A stretch of 64,000 nt of DNA. Source: Actinoplanes sp. M2I2. GTDB taxonomy: Bacteria > Actinomycetota > Actinomycetes > Mycobacteriales > Micromonosporaceae. The position numbers and the translations under genes are program-made. Shown here piece after piece: positions 24,348 to 33,342 of the stretch. Every line of letters starts with the position of its first letter. Position 1 is the stretch's first letter. The stretch lies in NCBI RefSeq assembly GCF_023544445.1, contig NZ_JALPVJ010000034.1:1-64000 (forward strand). The letters are read 5' to 3'. The notes beneath the pieces are model-generated. The model did not search any database. It was not told where the DNA came from and saw only the letters and a program-made list of their open reading frames with translations.

Positions 24348-25424
24348 TCAGCCGGGCGCGACGGTCCGGCTCGGAGCGGGGCTGACGTCGCGGCGGAGGT
24401 AGAGGGCGGCGACCCCGCCCGCCGGCAGGAGCAGCCAGCACGAGATGAGGCGGTAGATGACCACGGCGGCGGCGGCGGTGACGGCGGTGGAACCGGCCGC
24501 GGTCAGGCCGGCCACCAGGGCGGTGTCGATGACGCCCACGCCGCCCGGGGTCAGCGGCACCTGGCGGACGATCTGCACTCCCAGGTAGATGCCGGCCAGG
24601 CTGGTGATGCCGATCGGGAGGCCGACGGCCCGGCACGTCGCGACCAGGCAGAGCAGGTCGGTGAGCCAGTTGACGGTGTAGTACAGCGTGCCGACCACCC
24701 ACTCGCGGGCGCGGAGCGCGGCGCCGGCCCGCCACGCCTCGCGGGCCGACGTGAGGGTGCGGCGGACGAAGGCGGCCACGCGGTTGTCCGGCTCGGGGCG
24801 CGCCGGTCCCTGGCCGGCCGGGCGGCGCAGCAGCCGCCGGCCGCCGAGCACGACGGCTGTGGTCAGCGCGGCCAGCCCGGCGATCACGGCGAGCGGCTGC
24901 GGGCCGGCCAGCAGGTGCGGGTCGCGGGTGAGCACGGCCGCGCCGCCGCCGACGTAGAGCAGGGCCAGGCCGCCGATCGAGGCGAGGCCTGACACGATCA
25001 TGGAGGCTGCCGCGATCTCCTTCGAGGCGCCGGCCCTCAGGTACTGCTTGCCCGCGTAGCCGGCCGAGACCGCGGAGCCCGCCGGCATCGAGATCGAGAT
25101 CGCCGTGCGGGCCAGGGTCACCGCCAGGGTGAAGCGCAGCCCGAGGCGTACGCCGAAGGCCCGCAGGATCTGCCGTTGCTGCCAGGCGAAGGCAGCGAGC
25201 GACACCGCTTGCAGCGCCACCGCCAGCGTCACCCACCAGTAGTCGGCGCCGGTCAGCGCGCGCAGGAACTCGCGCGGGTCGGGAAAGCGGCCGTGCAACC
25301 CGAACGCCGCCAGGGCCAGCCCGGCGAGCACGACAGCCGGCAACCGCAGCCGCGCCCACCACACCGCGCCGCCGGCCGGGCGTCGCCGGCGTACGGGCAG
25401 CAGGTCAGGCCGGGGAGCGGGCAC
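24348..25424 (-). CDS. YbhN/AglD-type membrane protein (lysylphosphatidylglycerol synthase TM family)
   Basis: 358 residues with about eight membrane helices. The family signature is seen in ISISMPAGSAVSAGYAGKQY and in the late PLTPGGVGVIDTALVAGL. These proteins (PF03706) are flippase-like or lipid-handling membrane proteins; the substrate cannot be told. A variable cytoplasmic loop (RRLLRRPAGQGPARPEPDNR) lies in the middle. The gene is on the same strand as sdaA, 82 bases downstream of it. Confidence 0.85.
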   Translation of the reverse strand: MPAPRPDLLPVRRRRPAGGAVWWARLRLPAVVLAGLALAAFGLHGRFPDPREFLRALTGADYWWVTLAVALQAVSLAAFAWQQRQILRAFGVRLGLRFTLAVTLARTAISISMPAGSAVSAGYAGKQYLRAGASKEIAAASMIVSGLASIGGLALLYVGGGAAVLTRDPHLLAGPQPLAVIAGLAALTTAVVLGGRRLLRRPAGQGPARPEPDNRVAAFVRRTLTSAREAWRAGAALRAREWVVGTLYYTVNWLTDLLCLVATCRAVGLPIGITSLAGIYLGVQIVRQVPLTPGGVGVIDTALVAGLTAAGSTAVTAAAAVVIYRLISCWLLLPAGGVAALYLRRDVSPAPSRTVAPG

Positions 25425-25506
25425 GCGGTGATCCTGGCAAACCGCTTCAACCCCCGGCCACCCGCTGTGATGTTCCTGTCACTAATTCTGGGCGAAATGT
25501 GCTCCC

Positions 25507-26835
25507 TCAGCACTCGATGACGTTGACGGCCAGGCCGCCGCGAGCCGTCTCCTTGTATTTGACCTTCATGTCGGCGCCGGTCTCCTTCATGGTCTTGATG
25601 ACCTTGTCCAGGGAGACGTGGTGGCGGCCGTCGCCGCGCAGGGCCATCCGGGCCGCGGTCACCGCCTTCACCGCGCCCATGCCGTTGCGCTCGATGCACG
25701 GGATCTGCACCAGACCGCCGACCGGGTCGCAGGTCAGCCCCAGGTTGTGCTCCATGCCGATCTCGGCGGCGTTCTCGACCTGCTCGGGTGTGCCGCCCAG
25801 CACCTCGGCCAGCCCGGCCGCGGCCATCGCGCAGGCCGAGCCCACCTCGCCCTGACAGCCCACCTCGGCGCCGGAGATGGAGGCGTTCTCCTTGAAGAGC
25901 AGGCCGATCGCGCCGGCCGCGAGCAGGAACCGCACCACGCCCTCGTCGTCCGCCCCGGGCACGAACCGCGTGTAGTAATGCAGGACGGCGGGGATGATGC
26001 CGGCCGCGCCGTTGGTGGGCGCGGTGACGACCCGGCCGCCGGCCGCGTTCTCCTCGTTCACGGCCATCGCGTACGCCGTGATCCACTCCATCGAGTGCTC
26101 CGACGGGTTTCCGGCCGCCCGCAGTTGCCGGGCCGTGGCCGCCGCGCGCCGCCGCACCTTGAGGCCTCCGGGGAGCACCCCTTCGGCGTCGAGCCCCGCG
26201 GCCACGCACTCCTGCATGACGCGCCAGATGTCGAGCAGGCCGGCCCGTACGGAATCGGCGGGACGCCAGGCGGTCTCGTTCTCCAGCATCAGGCGCGAGA
26301 TCGACAGCCCGGTCGCCGAGGTCAGCGCCAGCAGTTCGCCGCCGCTCGTGAAGGGGTGGGTCTGCTCGACGGCGACCGGACGCGGGACGCCGCCGTCGGA
26401 GATCACGAAGCCGCCGCCCACCGAGAAGTACGTCTTGCGGCGCAGTTCCTCGCCGGACGCGGAGCAGGCCGTGAACGTCATGCCGTTGGGATGCCCCGGC
26501 AACGTCCGCCGGCGGTGCAGCACCACGTCGACCTCGACGTCCGTCCCGCCGGGCAGGGTGAGCGGGCCCCGGCTGTGGATGGCGGCGGCGCGGGCGTCGG
26601 CCGTGGCCACGTCGACCGTCTCGGGGTCGGATCCCTCGAGCCCGAGCAGCACCGCCTTGGGCGTTCCGTGCCCGTGCCCGGTCGCGCCGAGCGAGCCGAA
26701 CAGCTCGGCCCGCACCAGCGCGGTCCGCCCGTCGAGGCCCGCGGAGAACATCCGGGCCGCGCGCATCGGCCCGACGGTGTGCGAGCTGGACGGGCCGATG
26801 CCCACGGAGAACAGGTCGAAGACGGACACAGCCAT
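25507..26835 (-). CDS. sdaA: L-serine ammonia-lyase (iron-sulfur L-serine dehydratase)
   Basis: 442 residues, single-chain form with both domains. N-terminal beta domain: FSVGIGPSSSHTVGPMRAAR. C-terminal alpha domain: GAEVGCQGEVGSACAMAAAG, LGLTCDPVGGLVQIPCIERN; the Cys residues in GCQ, TCD and PCI hold the [4Fe-4S] cluster. It deaminates L-serine to pyruvate and ammonia in the cytosol. AAGGAG lies 7 bases before ATG 26835. A tandem glycine riboswitch in the leader links serine breakdown to glycine excess via serine hydroxymethyltransferase. Confidence 0.96.
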   Translation of the reverse strand: MAVSVFDLFSVGIGPSSSHTVGPMRAARMFSAGLDGRTALVRAELFGSLGATGHGHGTPKAVLLGLEGSDPETVDVATADARAAAIHSRGPLTLPGGTDVEVDVVLHRRRTLPGHPNGMTFTACSASGEELRRKTYFSVGGGFVISDGGVPRPVAVEQTHPFTSGGELLALTSATGLSISRLMLENETAWRPADSVRAGLLDIWRVMQECVAAGLDAEGVLPGGLKVRRRAAATARQLRAAGNPSEHSMEWITAYAMAVNEENAAGGRVVTAPTNGAAGIIPAVLHYYTRFVPGADDEGVVRFLLAAGAIGLLFKENASISGAEVGCQGEVGSACAMAAAGLAEVLGGTPEQVENAAEIGMEHNLGLTCDPVGGLVQIPCIERNGMGAVKAVTAARMALRGDGRHHVSLDKVIKTMKETGADMKVKYKETARGGLAVNVIEC

Positions 26836-26859
26836 CAGGAAGCTCCTTCGAGAGGTGGC

Positions 26860-27045
26860 TCCCCCGCTCTGTCATGGGGCCTGAGAGCTTCACCGCCGCG
26901 AACGAACGGTTTGCACCTTGGGCGCGGGCCCCGCTGAGCGCCCGGCTTTCCAGAGTTGCCTGACCATCGCGGTACGGGTGCCTGAGAGATTCTGAGGGAG
27001 AAGTTGCTCCTTCGGCGCCCCGCGCTGAACGGGGACTCTCCCGCG
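26860..27045 (-). ncRNA. Tandem glycine riboswitch (gcvT type) in the sdaA leader
   Basis: Read on the minus strand the leader contains GGGAGAGTCCCC, then GCGCCGAAGGAGCAACTTCT and CTCAGAATCTCTCAGGCACC, the hallmark of aptamer 1. After a short linker come GCGCCCAAGGTGCAAACC and GAAGCTCTCAGGCCCCATGA, that is aptamer 2. The two-aptamer layout is typical of the glycine riboswitch, which usually turns expression on when glycine is abundant. The second aptamer ends about 25 bases before the start codon, so control of translation or of a nearby terminator is possible. Confidence 0.92.
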
Positions 27046-27151
27046 GCGGTCAAGTGGCTGTGCAGTTGTGGACGCAACGTAACGACACCCGGGTGACCGG
27101 GTCAAGATGTGCGGAAGCGGGGCCCGCGGACCCCGCTTCCACCAGCCTAAC

Positions 27152-28351
27152 TCAGCAGCGACCGAGGTCCTGCCACTGCTCGGTCCAGCCCGGTTCCGAG
27201 CCCTGGGTCCAGTACCGGGCGCGCCACAGGTGCACGCCGTCGCCGGACTTGGGCCCGTTCGGGTCGCCGGACCTGCTCTTCTCGTGCTTCACCAGGTTGC
27301 CGCCGGTGTAGACCGAGCCGAAGGCCCAGTTCGGCGCGTCGCTGCAGCCGGTGCCGGGCGGCGTGGTGGGCGGCGTCGTCGGTGGGGTGGTCGGCGGCGT
27401 CGTCGGAGGGGTCGTCGGTGGCGTCGTGGGCGGGGTCGTGCAGCCGCCGGTCGAGGCCACCGTGTCGACGAACGCGCTGCCCGCCGACCGGTATCCGCCG
27501 GTCTGCGACGTCACCTGGGCCGGCGAGAGCACCTGGTTCTTGGCGAACAGCACCCAGTCGACCTGTTCGATGTACGTCGACAGACCGCCCGTGTGCGTGG
27601 CGGTGTCGATGAACCACAGGTTCCAGTTGATCGTCATCGTCTGGCGCGGGAAGAACTTGCCGCCGTGGTCACCGACCTGCACGCCGTCGATGTAGTAGAC
27701 GACGTGCCCGTTGGCGACCTGAGCGACCAGGTCGTGCCAGCCGTCCAGCGAGCTCCGCTGCTCGGAGTGCAGGTTGTCGGCGTACCACGGCTCGTTGCGG
27801 TAGGTGTACCAGGTCGTCTGGTAGTTGATCGGGCCCTGTTCGCCCCATCCGCCGTTCGGCAGGTACTCGGAGATGTCGAGTTCGCTGTAGGTCGGGTCGA
27901 GGTCCCCGTTGAGCGGGCTGATCGTGAAGAAGGTCTGGTTGATGTGGTCGCCGTCGTTCCCGCTGACCGGCGTGTCGGTGAAGCGGACCCGGCTGGCGTA
28001 CGTGCCTTCCAGGTAGCGCTTCTGGGTCGAGTAGAGCTCGGCGTGCTTGGTCCCGGCGGCGGTGCCGTCGGTCGAGGCGGTCAGCTGCATGACCTTCTGG
28101 CCGCCGCTGGTGGGGAAGGTGATGCTCGACGGCGACCAGTTGGCGCCGGGCACGCCCGGGCCGCCCTGGTAGCTGCGCGGGGTCCAGCCGTTGGCGGTCA
28201 GCGCGGGGTCGGACGACGAGCTGTAGCTGAAGTCGTCGAAGAGGTAGCCGCAGTCGGCGGCGGCGGCCGATTCCGAGGAGAGGGCAACGGCGCCCACTCC
28301 GGTGAGGGCGGCCACCAGGACCGCCGCACATTGACGTCTGTCGATCTTCAC
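27152..28351 (-). CDS. Secreted GH16-like glycoside hydrolase with C-terminal CBM5/12-like domain
   Basis: 399 residues. A signal peptide (MKIDRRQCAAVLVAALTGVG, cleavage near SAAAA-DCG) precedes a GH16 jelly-roll with the catalytic motif ELDISEY (ExDxxE) around residue 158. A linker of seven TTPP units follows. The C-terminal ~60 residues (NWAFGSVYTGGNLVKH, HLWRARYWTQGSEPGWT) form a chitin/cellulose-binding module. It should cleave a beta-glucan-type polymer outside the cell. It is the last gene of the NgcEFG-like operon, 40 bases after the permease gene, suggesting it feeds oligosaccharides to that transporter. Confidence 0.88.
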   Translation of the reverse strand: MKIDRRQCAAVLVAALTGVGAVALSSESAAAADCGYLFDDFSYSSSSDPALTANGWTPRSYQGGPGVPGANWSPSSITFPTSGGQKVMQLTASTDGTAAGTKHAELYSTQKRYLEGTYASRVRFTDTPVSGNDGDHINQTFFTISPLNGDLDPTYSELDISEYLPNGGWGEQGPINYQTTWYTYRNEPWYADNLHSEQRSSLDGWHDLVAQVANGHVVYYIDGVQVGDHGGKFFPRQTMTINWNLWFIDTATHTGGLSTYIEQVDWVLFAKNQVLSPAQVTSQTGGYRSAGSAFVDTVASTGGCTTPPTTPPTTPPTTPPTTPPTTPPTTPPGTGCSDAPNWAFGSVYTGGNLVKHEKSRSGDPNGPKSGDGVHLWRARYWTQGSEPGWTEQWQDLGRC

Positions 28352-28391
28352 GAGCAGACTCCTCCCAGCGAGGAAAGGGGATGAAGGAGAG

Positions 28392-29264
28392 TTACTTGAC
28401 CGCGCCGGCGGTCATTCCGGCGCGGATGTGCCGTTGGAACGCGACGTAGGCGACGAGCACCGGCAGCATGGCAATGGTCAAGCCGGCGAACAGGCCGCTC
28501 CAGTCGCTGCGGTACCCCTGGCTGACCGACAGGGCGGCCAGACCCTGCGCCAGGACGTACCGGTCCGGGTCGGGATTGAGAACCAGAGGCAGCAGGTACT
28601 GGTTCCAGAGCCCGAGGAAATTGAAGATGCCGACCGCCACCAGTCCCGGGCGGGCCATCGGCAGCATCACGCGGAAGAACACCGCGCCGTGCGAGCAACC
28701 GTCGAGAAAGGCCGCTTCGGCGATCTCGCTCGGCAGCGTCCGGAAGAACGAATGCAGGAAGAAGACCGTGAAAGGCACGGCGTACGCGGCGTAGACCAGG
28801 ATCAGTCCGGGATAGGTGCCGAGCAGCCCCAGTTGCTGCACCACGAAGAACAGCGGCACCAGCGCCAGGAACACCGGGAAGAACATCGCCGCGACGAACG
28901 TGTAATAGATCGCCCGGTTGCCCCGGAACTCGTACCGGGCCAGGGCGTACGCCACGAGCGAGCCGAGCAGCATGGTGAGCAGCAGGGCCCCGCCGACCAC
29001 GATCAGGCTGTTGAGGAAGTACCGTCCGATGCTCGCCGTCGTCCACGCCCGGGCCCAGTTGTCCAGCTGTGGCGAGGCGGGCAGCGACCACGGCGAGTTG
29101 AGGATCTCGTCGTCGGTCTTGAACGAGCTGACGACCGCCCACAGCAGCGGCAGCGCCGTCACGACGGCCCAGCAGAACATCGCCAGCGACGGCAGCGGAT
29201 TCACCCGTTGCCGGGCCGGCGGCGCCGCCACCGAAGCGGACGGCCGGGTCTGCAGAAGTGTCAT
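28392..29264 (-). CDS. Carbohydrate ABC transporter permease (NgcG-like)
   Basis: 290 residues, six membrane helices, MalG/LacG family. The EAA motif that contacts the ATPase is EIAEAAFLDGCSHGAVFFRV. ATG 29264 overlaps the upstream permease stop as ATGA. Together with NgcF- and NgcE-like partners it forms an inner-membrane importer for an amino sugar or its dimer. No ATPase gene is present, as is usual for such actinomycete systems, which share MsiK. Confidence 0.92.
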   Translation of the reverse strand: MTLLQTRPSASVAAPPARQRVNPLPSLAMFCWAVVTALPLLWAVVSSFKTDDEILNSPWSLPASPQLDNWARAWTTASIGRYFLNSLIVVGGALLLTMLLGSLVAYALARYEFRGNRAIYYTFVAAMFFPVFLALVPLFFVVQQLGLLGTYPGLILVYAAYAVPFTVFFLHSFFRTLPSEIAEAAFLDGCSHGAVFFRVMLPMARPGLVAVGIFNFLGLWNQYLLPLVLNPDPDRYVLAQGLAALSVSQGYRSDWSGLFAGLTIAMLPVLVAYVAFQRHIRAGMTAGAVK

Positions 29265-30151
29265 GCCAGCTCCAGCCTTTCCTTGCGGCCCGACCGCAGG
29301 GCGAGCACGGCGAGGGTCAGCGTGGCGAAGAACAGCGCCACCCCCATGGCCGAGGCGTAACCGAACTTCCCGTACGTGAAGGCGGTCCGATACAGCGACA
29401 GCCCGATCACCTCGGTGGCGCCGTCCGGGCCGCCCGGCCCCACGGTCATGACCTGCACGACCGCGAAGGCGTCGAGCGCCGCGATGCCCAGATAGACGAA
29501 GGCGACCTGGACCGACTCGCGCACCAGCGGCAGCGTGACCCGCGAGAACGTCGCCCACTTGCCAGCCCCGTCGAGCAACGCCGCTTCGAACAGGTCCCGC
29601 GGGATGCCCTCGATGGCCGCGCTGAACAGCACCACGTAGAAACCGACCGACGACCAGATCAGCACCGCCATCACGGCCGGAAGGGCGAACGCCGGCTCGG
29701 CCAGCCACGACTGGGCCAGCCCGCCGAGCCCGGCCGCCCGCAGTCCCGAGTTCAGCAGCCCGGTGTTCGGGTTGTAGACGAAACTCCACAACACCGCCAC
29801 CACGACCAGCGACAGCAGCTGCGGAAAGAAGTACACGATCCGATAGCCCTGGCCGAGCCGCGACGACGACGTCCGCAACATCGAGGCCAGGAACAGCCCC
29901 AGCGCGATCGTCACCAGCGGCACCACCAGCAGAAGCAGGGCGTTGTTGCGGACGGCGTCGAGAAAGAGCGAGTCGCCGCCGAGGCGGACGTAGTTGTCCG
30001 CCCCGACGAATCGCGCCTCGCCGGCCACCCCGGTCCAGTCGGTCAGCGACACCCAGAACGCCTGCGCGTACGGCGACAGCACGAAGACGACGTGCAGCAC
30101 CAGGGCCGGCACCAGCGCGCCGATCAGGAACCGCCGGCGGCCGTGGCGCAT
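29261..30151 (-). CDS. Carbohydrate ABC transporter permease (NgcF-like)
   Basis: 296 residues, six membrane helices, MalF/UgpA family. The EAA loop is GIPRDLFEAALLDGAGKWAT. It starts at ATG 30151, sharing one base with the stop of the binding-protein gene (TGATG). It pairs with the next permease to form the channel. Confidence 0.92.
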   Translation of the reverse strand: MRHGRRRFLIGALVPALVLHVVFVLSPYAQAFWVSLTDWTGVAGEARFVGADNYVRLGGDSLFLDAVRNNALLLLVVPLVTIALGLFLASMLRTSSSRLGQGYRIVYFFPQLLSLVVVAVLWSFVYNPNTGLLNSGLRAAGLGGLAQSWLAEPAFALPAVMAVLIWSSVGFYVVLFSAAIEGIPRDLFEAALLDGAGKWATFSRVTLPLVRESVQVAFVYLGIAALDAFAVVQVMTVGPGGPDGATEVIGLSLYRTAFTYGKFGYASAMGVALFFATLTLAVLALRSGRKERLELA

Positions 30152-31569
30152 CAGCGGGTGAACTTCGTGACAGAGGAGTCCTTGGCCAGCGCGTCGGCAG
30201 CCTTCTGGATGCGGGCCGACCAGTCGGCCGGGCTGATCCGCTTGTTCACCAGCTCACCCGTGGCGTCGTCGACGGCCTTGGCCAGGGGCGCGTACCACGT
30301 ACGGAATCGGTAGGTGAAGGTGTCGCTGCCGGCCGCCGTGACCGCGTCGCGCACCGAGCCCAGGCCCGAGGTGAGGGTGAGCCCGTCGGTGGCCCCGGCC
30401 ACCGCCGGCAGCGTGTTGTTGGCCTTGGCGAACGCCGTCGCCGACGCCTTGGAGAACAGCATGCGCAGGTATTCCTGGCCGCCGGCCGGGTTCTTGGCCT
30501 TGGCCGGCACCAGGAACGACTCGCTGCTGGCGGCCTGCACCGCGGTCACCGGCAGCTTGTCCGAGCCGGACCGGGCCGGGACCGCGCCCAGCACCATGTC
30601 GAAGCCGGCCGGGGCGACGCCTTTCTGCTCGCTCTCGAGCCACGAGCCGCAGGGGATGAACGCCGCCTTCTTCTGGCACCAGGCGGCCTGCGCCTCGGTG
30701 TGCGACAGCGCCTCGGAGCCGCTCATCAGGAAATTCTGCCCGGCCAGCTCGGCGAACGCCGTCGCCGCCTGGACGAGGCCGTCCTGCTTCCACGCCCCCG
30801 GCTGCAGGTTGTCGACGGCCTTGACCAGGTCGGCGCCGCCGGTCTTGGCCGCCATGGACAGCAGCGGGTCGTTGATGTACTCCGGGTACTTGCCCTGGTA
30901 GGTCCAGGGCGCCACGCCCGTCTTCTTGATCTCGCCGCACAGGGCGACCATCTCGTCCCAGGTCTTCGGGTAGGTCCAGCCCCGCTCGGCGAAGAGCGAC
31001 TTCGAATACCAGAGACCCCAGACCGTGTACGTGAAATTGAGCGCGACGGTCCGCCCGGCGAACGTGCCGTCGTCGACCACGCCCGGCAGCAGCGTGTCGC
31101 GCACCTTGCGGCCGGGCTGGTCGAGACTGGGCGCGTCCAGCAGGCCGGACAGGTCGGTCACCTGCGAGGCGCCGACCAGCGTGGCGATGTCGAGCCGCCC
31201 GGCGCCGGTGTTGTCGACGACGTCGGGCGGGTTCCCGGCGACGAACCGGGGCTGCATCGCCTCGCCGACCTTCTGCAGGCCCTTGTGATCGATCTCGGCC
31301 TGCGGATACTTCTGCTTGTAGGTGGCTTCCGCCTGGACGGCGTAGTCGTCGCCGTACCCGCCCTTGAAGACGACCACCTCGAGCGGGGCGTCGGCCTTGA
31401 CCCCCAGGGGGTTCTCGGTGGTCTTGTCGGCGCCACTCTCGGCGACCTTGTCGGAGGAGCTCCCGGAGGTGACACAGCCGCCCAGGGCGGGCACGCTGAG
31501 GACAGCGGCCGTCTTCAGCACGGTCCTTCGGGTGGGGTACGGTCTGAGCTGGGATTCAGGGTTCATCAC
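30151..31569 (-). CDS. ABC transporter sugar-binding lipoprotein (NgcE-like)
   Basis: 472 residues. A twin-arginine-like and lipoprotein leader (PTRRTVLKTAAVLSVPALGG then Cys) marks a membrane-anchored lipoprotein. The body is a family 1 solute-binding protein; the pattern GLQKVGEAMQPRFVAGNPPD, ALNFTYTVWGLWYSKSLFAE and AAWCQKKAAFIPCGSWLESE matches N-acetylglucosamine/chitobiose-binding NgcE proteins. It would capture GlcNAc or chitobiose. The start may be Met1 or Met2. Confidence 0.9.
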   Translation of the reverse strand: MMNPESQLRPYPTRRTVLKTAAVLSVPALGGCVTSGSSSDKVAESGADKTTENPLGVKADAPLEVVVFKGGYGDDYAVQAEATYKQKYPQAEIDHKGLQKVGEAMQPRFVAGNPPDVVDNTGAGRLDIATLVGASQVTDLSGLLDAPSLDQPGRKVRDTLLPGVVDDGTFAGRTVALNFTYTVWGLWYSKSLFAERGWTYPKTWDEMVALCGEIKKTGVAPWTYQGKYPEYINDPLLSMAAKTGGADLVKAVDNLQPGAWKQDGLVQAATAFAELAGQNFLMSGSEALSHTEAQAAWCQKKAAFIPCGSWLESEQKGVAPAGFDMVLGAVPARSGSDKLPVTAVQAASSESFLVPAKAKNPAGGQEYLRMLFSKASATAFAKANNTLPAVAGATDGLTLTSGLGSVRDAVTAAGSDTFTYRFRTWYAPLAKAVDDATGELVNKRISPADWSARIQKAADALAKDSSVTKFTR

Positions 31570-31580
31570 GGGCTCTCTTC

Positions 31581-32333
31581 CTATGCGGTGCGCCGGATGC
31601 GCCCGGCGTACCGCGCCTCGATCTCTGCGTTGTGTTCCTTGCCGCCGGGCACGTTGTCCGACAGGTAGACGGGCGGGGTGATCCCCGCCGCGAGCAGACG
31701 GGCGACCACCTCGGTGACCAGTTGCTGGGCCAGCAGCGCCGCGGTGATCGACGAGACGGCGCCGATCGCGCCCCCGCCGGGCAGCGGGATCGTCGCGTCG
31801 CCGTAGGGCGCCCCGTTGTCCAGCACCACGTCGGCGATGTCGCCCAGCTTGCGGCCGCTCGGGTGCCGCGACGCGACGCCGGCCGAGTGCTCGGCCGAGG
31901 TGATGGCGACGAGCTTGTGCCCGCGCTCCTTGACCAGCAGCGCCATCTCGACGACGGCGCCGTTGATGCCGGAGTTCGAGGCGATGACGAAGACGTCGTC
32001 GGGTTTGATCGGCGCCAGGTCGTAGAGCCGCCGCGCGATTTCGGGCCGGCGTTCGACCCCGGGGTCGGCCAGCACCTCGAGGGGCTCGCCGCCGTAGAGG
32101 ACGATGTCGCGCAGCGCGATCCGGTTGGTCGGGACCAGTCCCCCGGCCCGCCCGGCGATCTCCATGGCCAGCGCCTCGGAGTGCCCGCAGCCGAAGGCCT
32201 GGATCACTCCCCCGTTGCCGACGGCCTCGGCCAGCAGGTCGGCGGCCCGCTGCTTCTCCTCGTCCTGACCGGTGCCGACCCGGTCGACCACGGCCTGGAG
32301 CTGTCTCAGGTAGTCCTTGCTGGTGGGGCTCAC
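31581..32333 (-). CDS. SIS-domain (sugar isomerase) protein
   Basis: 250 residues. SIS fold: GGVIQAFGCGHSEALAMEIA, DDVFVIASNSGINGAVVEMA and PYGDATIPLPGGGAIGAVSS, as in UPF0309/sugar-isomerase proteins that bind phosphorylated amino sugars. It lies between the RpiR regulator and the binding-protein gene (11 bases). It may act on GlcNAc-6-phosphate or a related product; the reaction is not established. GTG 32333 overlaps the regulator stop (GTGA). Confidence 0.88.
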   Translation of the reverse strand: MSPTSKDYLRQLQAVVDRVGTGQDEEKQRAADLLAEAVGNGGVIQAFGCGHSEALAMEIAGRAGGLVPTNRIALRDIVLYGGEPLEVLADPGVERRPEIARRLYDLAPIKPDDVFVIASNSGINGAVVEMALLVKERGHKLVAITSAEHSAGVASRHPSGRKLGDIADVVLDNGAPYGDATIPLPGGGAIGAVSSITAALLAQQLVTEVVARLLAAGITPPVYLSDNVPGGKEHNAEIEARYAGRIRRTA

Positions 32334-33265
32334 GGCTGTCCTTTCGGGCGCCCGCGTCTGCGGGACGGGATCTTCTCGGGCAGTCGGTGGGCGTCGACCG
32401 CGCGCACGGTGAGTTCCAGCGCCTCGGCGGTCCGCTCGTAGGTGCGCTGCGCGACCGCGACGTAGATCAGGTCGAGGACCAGCAGCTGCGAGTGCAGCGC
32501 GGACAGCGCGGCCAGCCGGAACGTCGTCTCCTGCACCGCGGTGGTGAACACGACGTCGGCCACCTCGGCCAGCGGCGACCGGCTGAAGCTGGTGACGGCC
32601 ACGGTCAGCGCGCCGTGATCGGCCGCCTCGGCCAGGGTCTCGATGACTTCCCGCGTACGCCCGGAGTGGCTCAGGCCGATGGCGACGTCACCGGGCAGCA
32701 GCAGGGCGGCGTTGGTCAGCGCGGTGTGCGAATCGGTGCGGTGCCAGACGGGCACCCGGATGCGCTCGAGCCGGAACGCCATCTCCCGGGCGGCCGTGCC
32801 GCTGGAGCCCAGCCCGAAGATCTCCACCCGCCCGGCCCCGGCGATCGTCGCGGCGACCTGCTCGACCGCGGCCACGTCGAGCCCGGCCGCGGTGTCCTGG
32901 ATGGCCCGGGTGTCGGCGGCGGTGACCACCCCGAGCACGTCGGTGAGCGGGTCGTCCGGCGCGATGTCGCCGCTGATGTCGGTCTCCCACCGGGCCTGCT
33001 CGGCCCGGCCGGTCTCGGTGGCGATGGCGACCCGCAGGTTGGCGTAGCCCTTGAAGCCCAGCGTGCGGCTGAACCGGGTCACCGTCGCGGTCGAGGTGCC
33101 GGAGCGCTCGGCCAGGTCGACGATGCTGGCGTGGGCCGCGGTCTCCGGGTCGGCCAGGATCGTCTCGGCGATGCGCGCCAGCGCCTCGGGCATCTGCGGC
33201 CCCTCGATGCGCAGGCGGCCGAGCAGGCCTCCGCTCTCACCGGTCACGTCGGACATCCTTTTCAT
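32330..33265 (-). CDS. MurR/RpiR family transcriptional regulator
   Basis: 311 residues from ATG 33265 (308 from ATG 33256). N-terminal RpiR helix-turn-helix: SIVDLAERSGTSTATVTRFS RTLGFKGY. C-terminal SIS domain: GRVEIFGLGSSGTAAREMAF and DVAIGLSHSGRTREVIETL, which senses a sugar phosphate. It is the first gene of the operon with the NgcEFG-like transporter. A perfect inverted repeat covers its start and should be its own operator. The C-terminal tail SRRRGRPKGQP is basic. Confidence 0.92.
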   Translation of the reverse strand: MKRMSDVTGESGGLLGRLRIEGPQMPEALARIAETILADPETAAHASIVDLAERSGTSTATVTRFSRTLGFKGYANLRVAIATETGRAEQARWETDISGDIAPDDPLTDVLGVVTAADTRAIQDTAAGLDVAAVEQVAATIAGAGRVEIFGLGSSGTAAREMAFRLERIRVPVWHRTDSHTALTNAALLLPGDVAIGLSHSGRTREVIETLAEAADHGALTVAVTSFSRSPLAEVADVVFTTAVQETTFRLAALSALHSQLLVLDLIYVAVAQRTYERTAEALELTVRAVDAHRLPEKIPSRRRGRPKGQP

Positions 33266-33287
33266 CGATGGCTGTTGCCGATGAAAA
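33259..33287. promoter_or_regulatory. Inverted-repeat operator at the rpiR-type regulator start
   Basis: TTTTCATCG (33259-33267) and CGATGAAAA (33279-33287) are a perfect 9-base inverted repeat with an 11-base spacer. The site overlaps the start codon region of the regulator and lies 56 bases before the divergent kinase. Position and symmetry suggest autoregulation and shared control of both transcripts. Confidence 0.65.
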
Positions 33288-33342
33288 TTACGACCGTCGA
33301 CGCCTCTAGTCAATAACTGTTTCCTATGTTTCGATCCCTGGC

